Assembly: GCF_000226095.1 (NCBI RefSeq)
Contig: NC_016475.1
Span: forward strand, 2,356,001 to 2,420,000
DNA length: 64,000 nt
Reading direction: 5' to 3'
DNA from: Thermothelomyces thermophilus ATCC 42464
Lineage: Eukaryota; Ascomycota; Sordariomycetes; Sordariales; Chaetomiaceae
Part shown: piece after piece, positions 11,284 to 24,318 of the stretch
How positions within the stretch are numbered: position 1 is the first letter of the stretch
Layout of the letters: each line of letters begins with the position of its first letter
The notes under the pieces: generated by a model
Database searches by the model: none
The model's input: only the letters and a program-made list of their open reading frames with translations
Told to the model about the DNA's origin: nothing
Made by a program: the position numbers and the translations under genes

Positions 11284-14200
11284 ACGCTGCTGCTTGTAGT
11301 AGGTGGTGTACATAGTACGAATCACGCAGCCGCGCCTCCGGATGCGTCTCAATCCGGGCACTAGCGCAGTGTACATACTCGGGGAGTCGCTGAACGCGAG
11401 GAAGTATGGGCGCGCGACGGTACTACCCAACAAGCACGAGCGTTGGGCCACCAATCACTGCGAGTCCAACGTGTGACGCAGCCGCGCATCTTTCGCTTCC
11501 TTCCCATGCATTCATTCATCGCTCGACAGGCATCAGGCCTGGCGGTCCTGTCGCCTCACCCTCTATTTTATTTTTGTTTTTCCCCCCTTTTTTTCTCGAG
11601 TCTCCTTCAGGAAGGAGCAACGGGCTGTGTAGATCACCGAGCCATGGCCGACTGACCAAAAGCGCCAGATTGATGGGCCTTCCGTCAGGACGCAAATGTC
11701 CCAACCAGGCGCATCTGTTGATACACTAGTTGCTCTGATTCCATCCCCCTTCTTGCCCCGGAAAAAAAGCTGATTAGGTGAAATCGTCCCCACATGTTTG
11801 GAGAGGCATGTACACTAAGTTTGGGCTTTGAAACCAGAATCCATTCATGTCTCCTTCCCTGCCGATGCTTAAGCCATGAACGTGCAGATCCCATCTCCTA
11901 CCAACCCCAAGGAGGCGGCACAGGCAGCACGGAAGGTTTTCACCACACCCCAAAAAAAAACCAACCTGAAACCGCTGAGGCCGCTGTTTGCTTTGTAAAT
12001 ACCCTGGCCGGCCACTTCTTCGTGTCAGACAAAGGAGTTATACTACACCTTGGTTGTGGTTCACTTTGGGGGAAGGGGTACACTAAGGGTTACACAAAAA
12101 CTTGAACGGAGAACGGAGCATTCCGAACAAACTACGAACATGTTGAGAGGTTGAAAAAGCAACAAAAGCAAAACATTAAAAGATAAAAAGAGAGAGCGAG
12201 AGAGAAGAATCCGCACGTCGCAGGCGCGTAATACGCACCCTCATCAGTGAGCCGACCGCAAGAGAGCAACGACGGGAACGCCGTTCTTGCACACTGCTGA
12301 AGGCCTATTGCCTGATCAGGAAACATGTTTCGAGATACAGCCGAGAGAGACGCCCACAATCATTGGTCTCTGACCGGCCGTCTGGCCCAGACCCTGGGAC
12401 CCTCACCCTTCCCCCTTCCGACACAACGCCCTATCAAGAAGTGCGGATACACCACTCGAGGAACTGAATTCGTAGTCTACGATGAGTGTGCGATCGTGTG
12501 TGTAGCGTATGTACATAGGTACATAACTACATAACTACATACCTACGTACATTCGTACAGTACTTCGTGCCAAGTTATCCGCAAGTGCCACAGAACGGAG
12601 CAGCGGTGGAGAGGGAGGGCCTCGACGCGCCGCGATCGTCCGGCTACGCCGACCCTGGCCTTGCTCATACCTGTAGTGTAACTATACTTGTACGGTGCGC
12701 AATATAGCACGCAGTACGGAATCCGTACATCCATGGAGCAAAGCGTCTGGAAGACACGGATTACCTACCTCCCCACGTTGAACTCTGTACGCAGTAGGGC
12801 GACAAAACACGCGCCATGCTGCGGAATAGGTGGGGAAGAGGGGAGGAGCCAAAGGCTCGGTAACTGTCATCTGCTTGTCTGCTCCTGACGCAAGGTACGA
12901 ATGGATGTCTAATAATCCGTACATACCTACCACCCCCCTCCACGTGCACTATGCAGCGGAAGCCAGACTTACCCCTGCAGGGCCGGAACTCAGGGGATGC
13001 ATGTTGTCTGATTGCCCATCTGGGGTTGAAGGATGGGGAAACTAAATTGTAGGGCGCATGTGGCCTGTCAATCGATCCGCCGAGGCGGTGCGGTGCCTTC
13101 GTTTTGTCATCGATGGGTAATCCAGAAGGCGCCCCGTTGACAAATCCTCTGCCCTTGTTCGGACGACCCGGTAAAACAGGCGAGCGACCGCCCGGGTCAT
13201 GTCGAAAGAATGACGCTTCGCTGGGGGGGCAAAGAGCTGGTAGGTGGGCGCAAGCGAAAACTGGGCGAGATCCTTCCCGTTCGTCTGCAACTTATCGTGT
13301 GGTACGATGTAAGTTACTAAGCGTAAACGAGCCGTCGTGGGTTGTTCGCTACGGTGATCCGTTGGGCCGCGCTAAGCAGCCGCGATAGCAGCATAGCAGC
13401 AAAATGACGTTATCAACAAGTTGAACCGCCGAGTCCTGGGGCTCGGGTCCACGCTAATGTAGGTTCTTGCAACGCTCCCAAACGCTCCGCGTGGGCTAGA
13501 ACTCTTGGGAGCGATGCTCACGCGCTTCTCTCTTGTTGCAAGTGTTTGTATTGTACATGCCTTCCCGGGTAGGATGACGCGGGGAGTCGCGCAGGTACGG
13601 ATCCAAAAGTCGGGTCCAAATCCGAGATGCAGACAACGAAATACACGTGGAAGTTGTCTCAACGTGTCGTCGCCCCTGGTTTGCGCATTCAGGCAGCCAA
13701 ATGATGATGGTGCTATGGCCCGGGATGCTATGCAGTTCTTATCATGGACTCAGTACATACGTAGCTACCTTTGTTGCACTGGCAGTGTCCTATATCTGTG
13801 GTATGTGTGTACGGAGGGTACAGCACATGCCTGACTACTATGGTAGGCCTGGTATTGATGTATGTAGCTTTGCAAAGACAAAGCCGTCCCGAGCCTCTGG
13901 AAACAGCTGGCCCCACCCGCCAAGTGGCATGCAAACACAGGTCTGTCGTCAGTGGGAAAAGGGTGCCAGAGGCCTACACTACTGTGTAGACGTCGCTACG
14001 TGGAATATGGCATGTTCTTTACATACCGTAACACATCCGCAGCGTTGTCCTGGCCGGCCCCGCCTTTGTCCCCCCCGCTCCCCCCCCCCAGACGCCGTCG
14101 TCCTCTAGCTGCGAGCCATGCGAAGTACATACAAGGAACTTGAAGGTATTAGCGGACCATCGTGGCATTGCATTGTTCACCGATGGCGGTGGCTTGGGGT

Positions 14201-14753
14201 TGGGCGGAAAGCCCCATCTCCCGGTTCCTTCTTCGGATCCTTCTTCGGACCTCAACCACGTCGATGACGCTGCGCCTCTCCGGTTCTCCAAGGCCCCAAG
14301 CCAACCTGAGTGGCTGGAGCTCGGACCGCCGTTTGGTTCCTCCACGCTCCACGTCGTCATGACGACGGGCAGCGTTCTGGCCGAGGCTGTTTTGGAAGCA
14401 TCGCAACGGTTGAAGAAGGGGTGGGCGAAGGCTTTGACGAGCTCGGCACATACTTCGCCGTGCTGCGATCTCGTTGCCTAGTATAGATGGCAGGGAATGA
14501 TAGAGCCTCGAGTTGAATCTCTGGCGCTTCCTGGTCTCTTTTTGCCGCGTCAAGGATTTGGGCAGTTAGTTACGGGAGCTTGTCCCGTGCGGAGTCCGTA
14601 CCAAGTCGCCTTGTCGCTTTTTGCGCAGTAGCGTGGTGTTGTTCCCGTCCGTTAGTTACATGTATGTACAAACCTCTCTACTTAGTATTTCAGCAAAGTG
14701 GAATCCTAGCGAGGTAACTGCGTGGGCCATTCTGCTACGTTTCAATTGGTATG

Positions 14754-14769
14754 TACATACATACATACA
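14754..14769. repeat. TACA tetranucleotide array
   Basis: Four TACA units, preceded by GGTATG. A second GTATGTAC element lies about 100 bases upstream, at 14662-14667. Confidence 0.75.
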
Positions 14770-17278
14770 GTAGTAGCGAGATTGTCCGGCTAACTAACTG
14801 TAGTGTAATCCGTACTTGGCACGCCCGGCGGATCTGAGCCTGGCAATCCACCGCGGATTAGCGGGCCCCGTGTGGGAGTTTTTTTCGGACCTGTTGTGGG
14901 TGCACAATTGGTTGAGCTTGCGAGGAGTTTTTTGGTGGGGCTGCTCGTGGGTTTTGCCCTATATTTTAGCGGGATGCTTTGCTGTCCGCTCTTTGAAAGT
15001 TAATTAAAAGCGCTGAAACAGCTTCGCAGTTGAATAGGTTGCTAGTCAACGGCCGCGAGGAATTTAATACGCCAACTAAAGCCTCGTGTCCTGCGGTGTT
15101 ACAAGCAGGAATTGTGCAGATTGAGGGCTGAGGGATATGGGTTCAGGCGCCTTGCGGATTTTCCAATGGGAAAAACGACCGTCACTATCAAATACGAGTA
15201 GGCGGCTTTGGACAAGACTCCCAAGACTCACGTCGAGCCCTCAGCTCGGATGGGAAAGCCCGAGAGAAGGGCCCAACGCCAAATGGGACCTCTCAACAGT
15301 CAACGAGATTCTTCTGAGCGGCTTGCCCTGGTTTGGGACGGCTTGCCGCGATGCCAAGGCGCCAAAGCAAAAACCTTATTTTAGGGCCCTGCTTCGACAA
15401 TGAAGCTGAATTGGGTATGGCGCCCACTTGCGACAAGCAGTCTAACATAGTAGATTGTAGCTATACACCACGCGAAGACAGCATGGATGTCTGGTGGGCG
15501 CTGGGGAAACCCGTCACAGGACCACACGTGTATCTATGGTATCTATGCGACTTTATGTATGAAACTATCCGTAGCGCACGGAGCAGATACCTATGTACGA
15601 ACAGACCCGAAACACACGCCATCCCCCATTAAACCCAAAAAACAGGCCAGACTCGTGCGGCAAGTGATACAGCCCGGCAGCCAGCCGCTTCAGGGGACGG
15701 TGAGCCCGTTTCGTCGACATGGGCAAGGACACGGGGGGCGCATATCTCTCAGCTGGTGTTTCGAGTGCTCTCGACTCAGCAACCCAAAATTCTTCAACGC
15801 TGCGTTCATTTCACTTATCCTGGCCAAATGAAAAAGCTTGGGGTTTCCTAAAAGAGAAAGCGTAACCGCAGCCCTACGGGCAAAGAGGCGCCTACACTAG
15901 TGTGATGATCCGGGGGGAGACAACCATCCAATCAGATTCAAGCCTGGTCCACACCGCCAGGGTCTTGTGCGAGCTACGTACCAATGTTAGCGCGACCAAC
16001 AAGAGCGGGCAAAATAGCCTGACGCATGCGCGGGCTAATTTTACCCCTTGGAAAGTTTTCTGGCTGCCTGGGCGATTGCTCCGTTTCCCACCCGAGCTTC
16101 GGCTCCGTCTCTGTCGCGGCACCCGAAGGCAGTTGCGCAGCACCATCTCGTAAACCGAGCCACGCATGCCGCTCCGATGGTTGGATGCGCTGCACCTTGC
16201 GGTCTTGTGTATTGTTTCTGGGCATACACCCCAGCTTTCCTCCTCATGCGCGATGTGCTGAGACACCCTCCGTGATCGAGGGTCCAGCTCGCGATGGACC
16301 CGACCCGTCTCTTCTCTCTCCCCGACAACAGCCAAAGAACGAAGTCTGTGCGATGTTTGTCGGCTGCTTTGCCATCTCGTCTGTACGAGGAGGAACACAT
16401 ATCGCATTTCAGCTCCCAGGCATCCGGAGCAGGAACAGCAAACGGAGGCTCCTCCGCGGCCACGGAGCACCCAGTTAGGTTCAATGCAGTTCACTACCTA
16501 CCTACCCCGCTTGGCACCGCTGAGCGAGGTTGCAGGTTCCGTGCATGCGCCCAGTTAGCAAGACCGCCCCTCCATTCCGGACACGACGACCCCTGTCCCG
16601 GAACCGTAGCGGGTACCTCAAGCCAGGCTGCAGGATAGCGGCCACATGTACGGAGTACATACTTCGTAGTGTACGGATTACACTACGCTCACTGCCTTCC
16701 TCAGGATTCACCACGCACACCCCCACATATCGACGATACACTAGTGTACCCTACGATACCCTGCATCCCTGGCGCCCTTCCTCCCCACCTTCCAGGGGTG
16801 TGGGATTCCCGCGCATGCCCTGTATCCCTGCTCGTTTCCACTGCCGGACACAGCTTCGAGCCTCGATCGAACCTGGGCCACCCCCCCCTGCCGGGGCTTT
16901 GGGTGTGGGTGGGTGACCGCGACGATGGAATTGGCGAGGACCCAGGGTTGAGGTACCTTGACCCGACCCCGACGCCGCCATGTGGGCTTGAAGCAAGCCT
17001 CCCTCCCCCGTGGCCGAGCGAACTGGCTTCGCAATATTTAATCTTGGAGCCTCCCCGACTTCCCGTGGCTGCGAGACCATCTGATCCTCAAGAAAGAAGA
17101 TCCGTCTCGGACTTGTTGGAAGCAACGCCGAGCTCTTTGGAGCTCCTTATATTTTCCATTGCCCCTTGCCTTCCCCTCGCATCTGGGGATTTGGTTCTCA
17201 CCTCCTCTTTCATATTGCTCACCCCCCTCACCCTTCTCCCCAAAACACCTTGGACGTCTCGAACAACAGACGAGCAAG

Positions 17279-18371
17279 ATGTTCGCCATGTCCCAACACA
17301 CATATGCCTACCCGGTGCAATCAGCACCTGCCCCGGCGCGGCAATACTCCAACCACAGCACGAGCAGCGCCTTCAGCAGCTCCGCCAACCCGGACGAGGA
17401 CTGGACCAAGATTTCCGACCTCGCTGAGCGACGGAGGATACAGAACCGCATTGCCCAGCGCAATTACCGTACGTGTAGCGCCCGCCCTTGCTTGCCCGGG
17501 GAGCATCTGCGAAGTGTCGTGCCTGTCCTGGTCGCTAACGTCTCGCAACGATACAGGCAAGAAGCTCAAGAAGAGACTAGAGGAGCTCGAGAGGCGGGCG
17601 GGTTCCTCGGATGATACCTCATCGTCCGGCAACGAGAAGCAGAGCGCGCCGGCCAAGGCGAAGCGGACACAGACAACCAAGGCCCAGAGGCAACAACAAG
17701 CGCCGCCGCCGCCGCCGCCGCCGCCGCAGCCGCAGCCTGCCCAGGCGAAGCCGACCGTGCAGGGCCAATACACCCCACCCATGCACCACGACGACGAGTA
17801 CCTCTTCCCCCCCTCATACGACGGCCGTGAGCGGTCACACACGCCACCCATGTTTGTCTACTCGACCTACCCGGCCCCTCCTGAAGAGATGATGATGGCG
17901 CAATACGGGGGCATGCAGGGTTACCGCCCAATGACGACCGAGGCCTACACCGAGTACCTGTCGCCGCCGCAGCCGGTGCCGGTGACGCTGCCCTCCATGA
18001 CCCACTTCAACGACGCCATCAAGCGGGAGCCCGGCTATCCCAGTGCGCTGCCGGCCGAGGACGGCCTGTCGTACATGAACTACAACGGCTACCCCTCCGT
18101 CGTGCCAGGCATGGACATGAACGCCGGCCACCCTTCGCCATACGACCAGATGCCGCATGTGAGTATAACCTCCTCCTCCCCCTCCCTCTCCCCCTTCCTC
18201 ACCATGGCCGAGCCCGTTGCTGACCGTGGCCGTGTTGAATGACAGACTCCGCCATCTCTCTCGCACTCCTATGATCACTCCGCCGCCTGCTCGGACTCGG
18301 GGAGCTATGACGCGTACCCAACCACGCCGCTCTCCATGCCGGGCTCTCCCGGCCTTGTCCAGCAGGGGTAA
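17279..18371 (+). CDS. bZIP transcription factor with short zipper
   Basis: Three exons (17279-17468, 17557-18158, 18246-18371) encode 305 residues. The basic region NRIAQRNYR is at residues 56-64 and is split by intron 1 inside the last Arg codon. It resembles the AP-1/Yap-like fungal basic region. Only Leu67 and Leu74 follow heptad spacing before a Gly/Ser stretch, so the zipper is unusually short. The rest is low complexity: a poly-Pro/Gln tract near 110-125 and Ser/Pro/Tyr-rich C-terminal segments (TPPSLSHSYD, TPLSMPGSPG) likely to act in activation. It should be a nuclear DNA-binding regulator; its targets cannot be told from sequence. The ATG chosen is the first in frame with the basic region and follows a long C/T-rich leader. 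The 13-kb upstream region could hold an extended promoter. Confidence 0.85.
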
Positions 18372-20040
18372 AAAAGAAAAAAAAAAAAAGAACAAAAACG
18401 GAGGGCTCTCCGAAAAGACATGCGAGATGAAACAACGTTGGGATTCTTCTAAATGCCGCGGGAAGGCACTTACGTTTTATTTCCGGGTTCCTTTTTTGGT
18501 CCGTTTAATTTGTTTTTCGCGATGTAGAACATGAGAACCATCGCTGGTACTATTATTTATGTTGAAATCTCCCCTTCTTTTTTTGGTGAGGAGCAGCGAG
18601 CCCACACTTGTTTTCTTGCTGATGAGAGACGAATGGGGGAACGTTCGAGGACTGGGAGCTTGGGAAGCATCGACACACTTGGAGGGAGAACTTGGTTGTT
18701 TTTGTTGTTTGGGGGAGTTGTGGCGCACTGGCAGGACAGGGTTATATTGGTATTCTCATCGACTTTTCCTCGCAGTCGAAGCGCTCGACTCGAAGTACGG
18801 ACTTCAGGCCAACAACGTTTGGATGGCATTCCAATATATATAACTATTGCCTACTTGTTCTATATATTCTTTCTCGCCGCCCAACATCATAAATAGTCCG
18901 GGATATCGAAAAAAAAGTGTTTTGAAGCAGCTCATGCTAACTTGCATCTTAACACCGTCCGTCGTGGAACTCGCCGTGAATATCTTAAGAGCTAGTTCTG
19001 CTACCCGCGCACATGGCTCTCAATGAGCCACGCTGCCCAAGTTTGCCATGTCCTACTCCTTCTTCTTCTTCTGCAGGTCCAACGATGCGCGACGGTGATC
19101 CGATCTGAGTATCTGCGAAACGAACGACCTAACAAACGCGTCAACCGTTCTTGGCACGTACCCGCGTGGGGGAAAATGGGGAGAGGGAAGGGGGGGGGGG
19201 AGAATAGGGGACAAGGCTCGATAGAAGGGAGAGGAGAGGAAGATGGATGAGTGCGAGGAGAAGATGGGAGATTGAAGTCTGACAAATCCACTACCTCGGT
19301 ATTCACTACCTTGGTTAGCTCTCCTCCGCCCTCCACCTCCGCCTCCTCTGTTCGCTCCATCCTCCGCTTTTTCCCCTTGTTCTCGCGCTCTCTCTTTGGC
19401 CCGCCGGGCCTGCGCTAGTGTTGAAACCCGTCAGCAAGAAGGACGGTCGGCAATAAGGGAGGTGGAGAGGCGGAGAGGCGGCGATAGGGCTGAACAGAGG
19501 GGGAGCCTAGACTGCGGTACAACACGCCACTACTAGTCAGGAAGAGAGGAGCTAGTGGCCGGGTGCGCCGTGTGGAGGCCGTGTTTTGTGTTGTTTCGTG
19601 TGGTTCGGTTGAGCTGCTTCGTTTATTGATCCTTTCGGTCGCTTTCCCTTCGATGACGACAACAGCGTAACGGTTGCTGACCACCAGTAGGAACCATGGT
19701 AGAGGGTCTTTTCCCCCCTGCGTAGCGTACCTGTAGGCTATGTACCCCCATTCTTTTGTTATGACGTTCATGCTAGCCTGATGGGGAGCAAGATTAAATC
19801 CGATGGCTCGCACCTTTACGCTGCTTAGTGCCGTGTACGTCTATATGTGTGTACAATCGCATCAACCCTTCTTGAATCATATGTAAACGTTACGTAGGAA
19901 GGTATATTTGGTGAAATATTGCCTGGGACAAGGTACCTTGCTGCTGGGAAGAAGTGGAGGGTGTACAGCACAAGAGCTGCACTGAACAAACATGTACCAT
20001 GGCTCGGCCAGCGCCGGCAACACCTGATACGCGCACGCGC

Positions 20041-20056
20041 GCACACACACACACAC
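20041..20056. repeat. (CA)n microsatellite
   Basis: A CA array next to a CG/CA alternating stretch (20030-20040). Confidence 0.75.
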
Positions 20057-21587
20057 ATATACGAGCGGGTGCTTCCTCGCTTACTGAGTTCCAGCAAACC
20101 TTAGTTTGGTGCCGGCGGCGTCGGCGCCGCCGGTGTGGTTTACGCGGTACGAAACACGGGCGGGCTCTTTTAGCCCGGTGTTTCCTGAGACACCGAGTGT
20201 AGGGCACGGCGGGCAGGCGGGGCGCCCCGGGCTGGCAACGGTCAACAAACACAGAATCATGGGGAAGCAACGAAGGAGGGGAGGGAGTGAGGCCGGTTGG
20301 GGATCGGGGTCGGGAGATTTGGCGAGGCACACGCAACGCACACAGTGGGTGGTGGTGCTGGTAGTGATGGTTTTTCGTCTAGTGGGGGGTGTGCACCAGA
20401 TCAACGCGCCCTCCTGAGTACTTGTACCACCCTAAATTAAACCTTCCTTCCTTCGCGCCTTCCTACGGGGCCGGTAGCCAAACGGAGAAGAAGGAAGGAA
20501 AGGAAAGAAGAAGGGGGGGGGGGGAGGTAGAGCAAGCAAGCGAGGCTTGGTTGGAAGGTCCACGTGCATTTTCGTGCTTTGCCCTGTCGTTCGGTGCCGC
20601 GTGGGCCGTTGCAGAGGGCAGGCTAGTGTATGTATGTACATAGGTACTGCACATACGTACGCTGCGGCGCGCTGCGGCGCAGCGTCGGAAGGCCCGACGA
20701 TGCGCAAACCCGTCATTTTTTTCTAGAAGGTCGCACGGAAATCGGGGCGGGCACAGACGACGGTGCCGCGCGCCCGTGGGGGCCGCCATGTTTCGAGTGC
20801 CTGGTCGGCGATGGCGACGGCGATGGTTGGGATGAGTTTCTGTTGCAATGTCGGTGTGCGGCGGAGCCCAAAACATGGCAACTTTGTGGGCGTACGGAGA
20901 AGGGAACAATGGTGGCGGCTATGAATGAATGTACGCATGTACATACTTGGTACATACGTAGATATAACGCGATGATCTTATACACTAGCGTGCTGTGCTC
21001 CAGACAAGTCGTGCGATCAGGCGTGGCCTGGGCCGGCCCAGGGCGGGTCGAAACACATGCTCGCGGATTGACGATGGCGTACTCCGTACTATTCTCGTAC
21101 TGTATGTAGTGCTATGCCCACTGGTCTCATTAATTACGACTTGGTATGCATTGAACTTGTTATGGAGACTTCAAACGGAGAAGCGGGAAGGGGTACTAGC
21201 CATCTCCTCGGCTGTCTTGTCTGTCCAAACACAGAGATAGCCGCCCTGCTAGACGGCACAAGCAGGGCAGAGGATTCTCTGTTTGGCTTAGCCCCGCGAT
21301 GTCTGCATCACGGAGTTGCCGTGTGCACGACGGAGGAGGGCGGATGGATAAACGGTGACGTTCCTCTGGTTCCTCACTGGGATGCAACGCTTCGCCATCA
21401 ATCCGGCTTGTTCCAGGCTGGCGGGAGACTGTACCGAATAGATAATGGGTAATTGAACGCTGCTGAGTCGGTGGCTGTTTCTGGCCGGCTAAAGAGGTCG
21501 GTCGTGATTACAATGTTGGGCTCTATTTGGCCGTTCTGCGTCTTCTCGTGTTTCCTTTCCTTTCGTACGAAATAGGTACTTAGCATG

Positions 21588-21614
21588 CAAGGTACGGAAT
21601 GATTCCGTACCTTG
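21588..21614. repeat. inverted repeat, 13-bp arms, 1-nt spacer
   Basis: The left arm CAAGGTACGGAAT is followed by G and then the exact reverse complement of the arm. It would form a tight cruciform or hairpin. The core GGTACGGA/TCCGTACC belongs to the same GTAC-centred family seen at other intergenic sites. Confidence 0.85.
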
Positions 21615-22799
21615 GGATATCCCCAAGCTATTTCCGAAATTGTCGGGCGCGGCCGCACTTCGTCAAGAATTCCGTATGAACTCCGTCCTGCTTGCCGCCT
21701 AAGCGCCCTCCCTGGCTTTGGTGCTGTTTTTGGGTGTGCTGGGCTGTTCCGGGGCCCAAAAAAAGCCAAGAAGACCCTTTGGTGCGATACTTCGACGGGC
21801 ATTCCAATCCACTGTTTCATGTCCGTCGCCCATTTGTTAGACCCTCCGAAACAGCCAGATATGGGTGGAAGATCCGTGCAGCAGAAGAAGGAGGAAAAAA
21901 ATAAAATAAGGAAAGTGCGCCGCGTCGTGTTGGGATGAAGGCGAAACGCGTCATGGCATGCGAATGTATCTGATTACTGGGCTCGCCTGCAAGAAGTTGG
22001 TCCTTGTGCTTGTGAGCCGGTTTCGGGTTCGTCCATGAGGTGTCGCAGTCCGGGCCCGAAGATGGTCGCAGACGGCGGAAACGGAGTCGGAGTTGCGCTA
22101 AAGCCGCGACAAGGGGGGCGGGGGAACTCTGCTGGGGTTAACGTATGTAGATACCTAGTTGTTTGTAAGTAGTTCCGTTCGAGGATCTCAGAGCGGGAAT
22201 ATCCTCGACTTCTCCGGGACCGGGCGGATCGACTTGCCGTCCGAAGACCGCGTTTTGCGCCCGAGACACGGCCGGAGATAGTTAACGTCCACACAGTAAT
22301 CCGTAGAGACGGAGCACTCCACTCCCCTGTCGTGCACTGTAATTCGTACAGTGAACTCGGGCGCGATCCAGGGTTTTGGAAGGATCAGCGCACGAACTGT
22401 CAACGTTCCGTCCACCAGCTCTAGGGCCACCCGATTGGCTCTGCTATTCCGCCCAGGCCCGCCAATCTTAAATAGCACGAAAATGATGGCGATGCGCGCA
22501 AGTGCGAGAGAGGAACCTCTCAGGTCTCAAGCAATATGTAAAAACGTCAAGCTTGCTTGGAGAGTTTGGGTAAGGTTGAATTCATTCTGTTCTACCCACC
22601 CTGGACCAGCAAAGACCCTTGCGCCACCTTCGAGGGATTGTACGGAGTACCACTTGCCCTAACTCCGCGGTAATCCCGGCCCATTCGTTCTTTCCCTGAA
22701 GGTTGGGAGCTTCCAATGTTGATTTGTTGGTGTGTTGAGTCAAGCTGGAAGCATGGGTAGAGCCTGCTAATCTCGTTATTAGGTGCGTTATTTGCTTAA

Positions 22800-22828
22800 G
22801 GTAGGTAGGTAGGGAGGGAGGGAGGGAG
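22800..22828. repeat. GGTA then GGGA tetranucleotide repeats
   Basis: Three GGTA units pass into four GGGA units, all purine-rich on the plus strand. Confidence 0.75.
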
Positions 22829-24318
22829 TGAGGTATGGTAGGTACTCAGAAACAACGTTTGCCGCGAAAGCAAGGTACCGAACCATCTCAACCATCATCT
22901 TCATTCTTCGGGTACCTACTGCATTCCGTCCTGCGTTAGAGTGCGCAGCACCTCCATAGGAGTCTACGTAAGGTATGTACTGTATGTACATACATCAGGC
23001 ACATACCTGTAGCGATCTTCCCAACAGTCAGCCCTACGGGCCGTTTAAACGTGCCCGATCCCTGCGACGACGCACCTTCAGTCAGCACTGGTTATTCTGT
23101 CACATTGCGACTCCCTTTCTCCACACACGCTCGCCACAGGAGATCTTTCCGGGGCCCCGTGGCACATCGACTTCGGGCCTATGGGGAAGGCGCTCGCTTT
23201 CGACAAATTGGTGTCTTTCGTGAGAGTCCTCGCCTTCGGAATCTACTCCTGCGAAGCCGTTCTGGGCCACATGGTCTAACTACTAATGATTCATTGACCT
23301 AGGAGACACCTGCCCTTTTCGGGGAGCCAGATCTATCATCAACCATGGACGAGGGACCAACATGAACCTGGGAACATGCATGGAATACATACACTCTAGG
23401 GGAGTACGAGATGTGACGGCACGCACATGCGCCTAGTCAAGATGTTGGAGATCAGCGATCTCCCCTGATACCAGCCCCCCACCCTCTACATAGTATATAT
23501 CGCAATTCCCGAGTCATACCCGCGAATCCCCCGAGCACATCGTATCGCCCGCCACAACAGAAGCCGTCGCGGCGCGAGCGTGTCTCGCTCCTTCGCGGGC
23601 AATCGGCAAGAGGGGGAAGGGAACAGGGAAGGAATACGGAGTCCAGACTGATGGGACATGTGCGCGCCACGACGCTACGTTTTGGCGTCCGCCGTGCCCA
23701 TACCCCGCGCGTCCGCGCGCGTGTCTGCGCGTGTGTGTTTGTAACCGTCGTCCTGCCACTCACGCGGATGAAAGGGGAGCTCCCAGTCAGGTTCTCACAC
23801 TCGCACTACGCACCGTCCGCGAGGCATCGACGAGAGCTCTCCTGGGAGAAACGGCCAAGAGGGGAGGGACAGAAGTGTGGCATGTTCATGCTCGCCGCAG
23901 AACTGAAACCCTCAAGCAGCTGAGCTATCGCGATCCCCTTTCCACGTCCGAGAACAACGAGTCAGCCGAAACCATATCCCATTACTTTCCTCCCTCCTTG
24001 CATAACAAAGGAACTACGCCATCCATGCTCATGCAAGAGAGCAAGTAAGATAGATAATACAGAGTGACAAGGGAAACTCATGCGGCTGTAGCAGTCTTTT
24101 CCTCTTCTTTCCGCCCCTTTACCATTGCACCCGTTCTCCATGTCAGGGTATCGTAGACCCATTGAAACGTCCCTTTCTTCATCACCTCTTTCCCACCTTA
24201 GCCAAATGAGTAAGAGATAGCCTTCCCTTTCGTTTCCCCCTTTTCTCCCCTGCAGAACCGCCTTAACTAGTCCTTATATTCGAACTAGAGTTGCCAGCCC
24301 TTCACGGGGCTGCTCAGT

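Larger units (their letters stand above)
3874..17278. other. 13.4-kb gene-poor region
   Basis: Between beta-tubulin and the bZIP gene I find no ORF or spliced chain that resembles a known protein. Open frames reach about 200-250 codons (7424-8041, 15892-16494, 16669-17427), but they overlap open frames in other registers and have no domain signature. The region holds GT, CA and TACA microsatellites, G, A and T homopolymers, and GTAC-centred palindromes, listed separately. The start is the 3' UTR of beta-tubulin, with an A/T-rich stretch at 4078-4095. The last 300 bases or so are the C/T-rich leader of the bZIP gene. Non-coding RNA genes or a poorly conserved small gene cannot be excluded by eye. 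Confidence 0.6.
18372..24318. other. 6-kb gene-poor region between bZIP and MLP1-like genes
   Basis: It starts with the 3' UTR of the bZIP gene (A-rich run 18370-18390) and ends with the 3' flank of the minus-strand Mlp1-like gene. No ORF has a recognisable domain; the longest (20463-20909, 20630-21109, 21398-21820) overlap one another on opposite strands. It holds a CA array (20041-20056), GGTA/GGGA repeats (22800-22828) and GTAC-type palindromes, including one with 13-bp arms at 21588-21614. Confidence 0.55.

Noticed and set aside
15892-16494. 200-codon minus-strand frame in the gene desert
   Set aside because: Overlaps comparable frames on the opposite strand and has no recognisable domain or splice context.
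16669-17427. 252-codon frame upstream of and overlapping the bZIP start
   Set aside because: Wrong frame for the basic region, Pro/Leu-rich from a C/T-rich leader, and no family features.
20463-21109. Overlapping open frames of about 150 codons on both strands
   Set aside because: Neither has a domain or consistent codon use; they include G runs and GTAC repeats.
22798-22830. Possible CRISPR-like or tandem array
   Set aside because: Only a tetranucleotide microsatellite; there are no unique spacers and the organism is eukaryotic.
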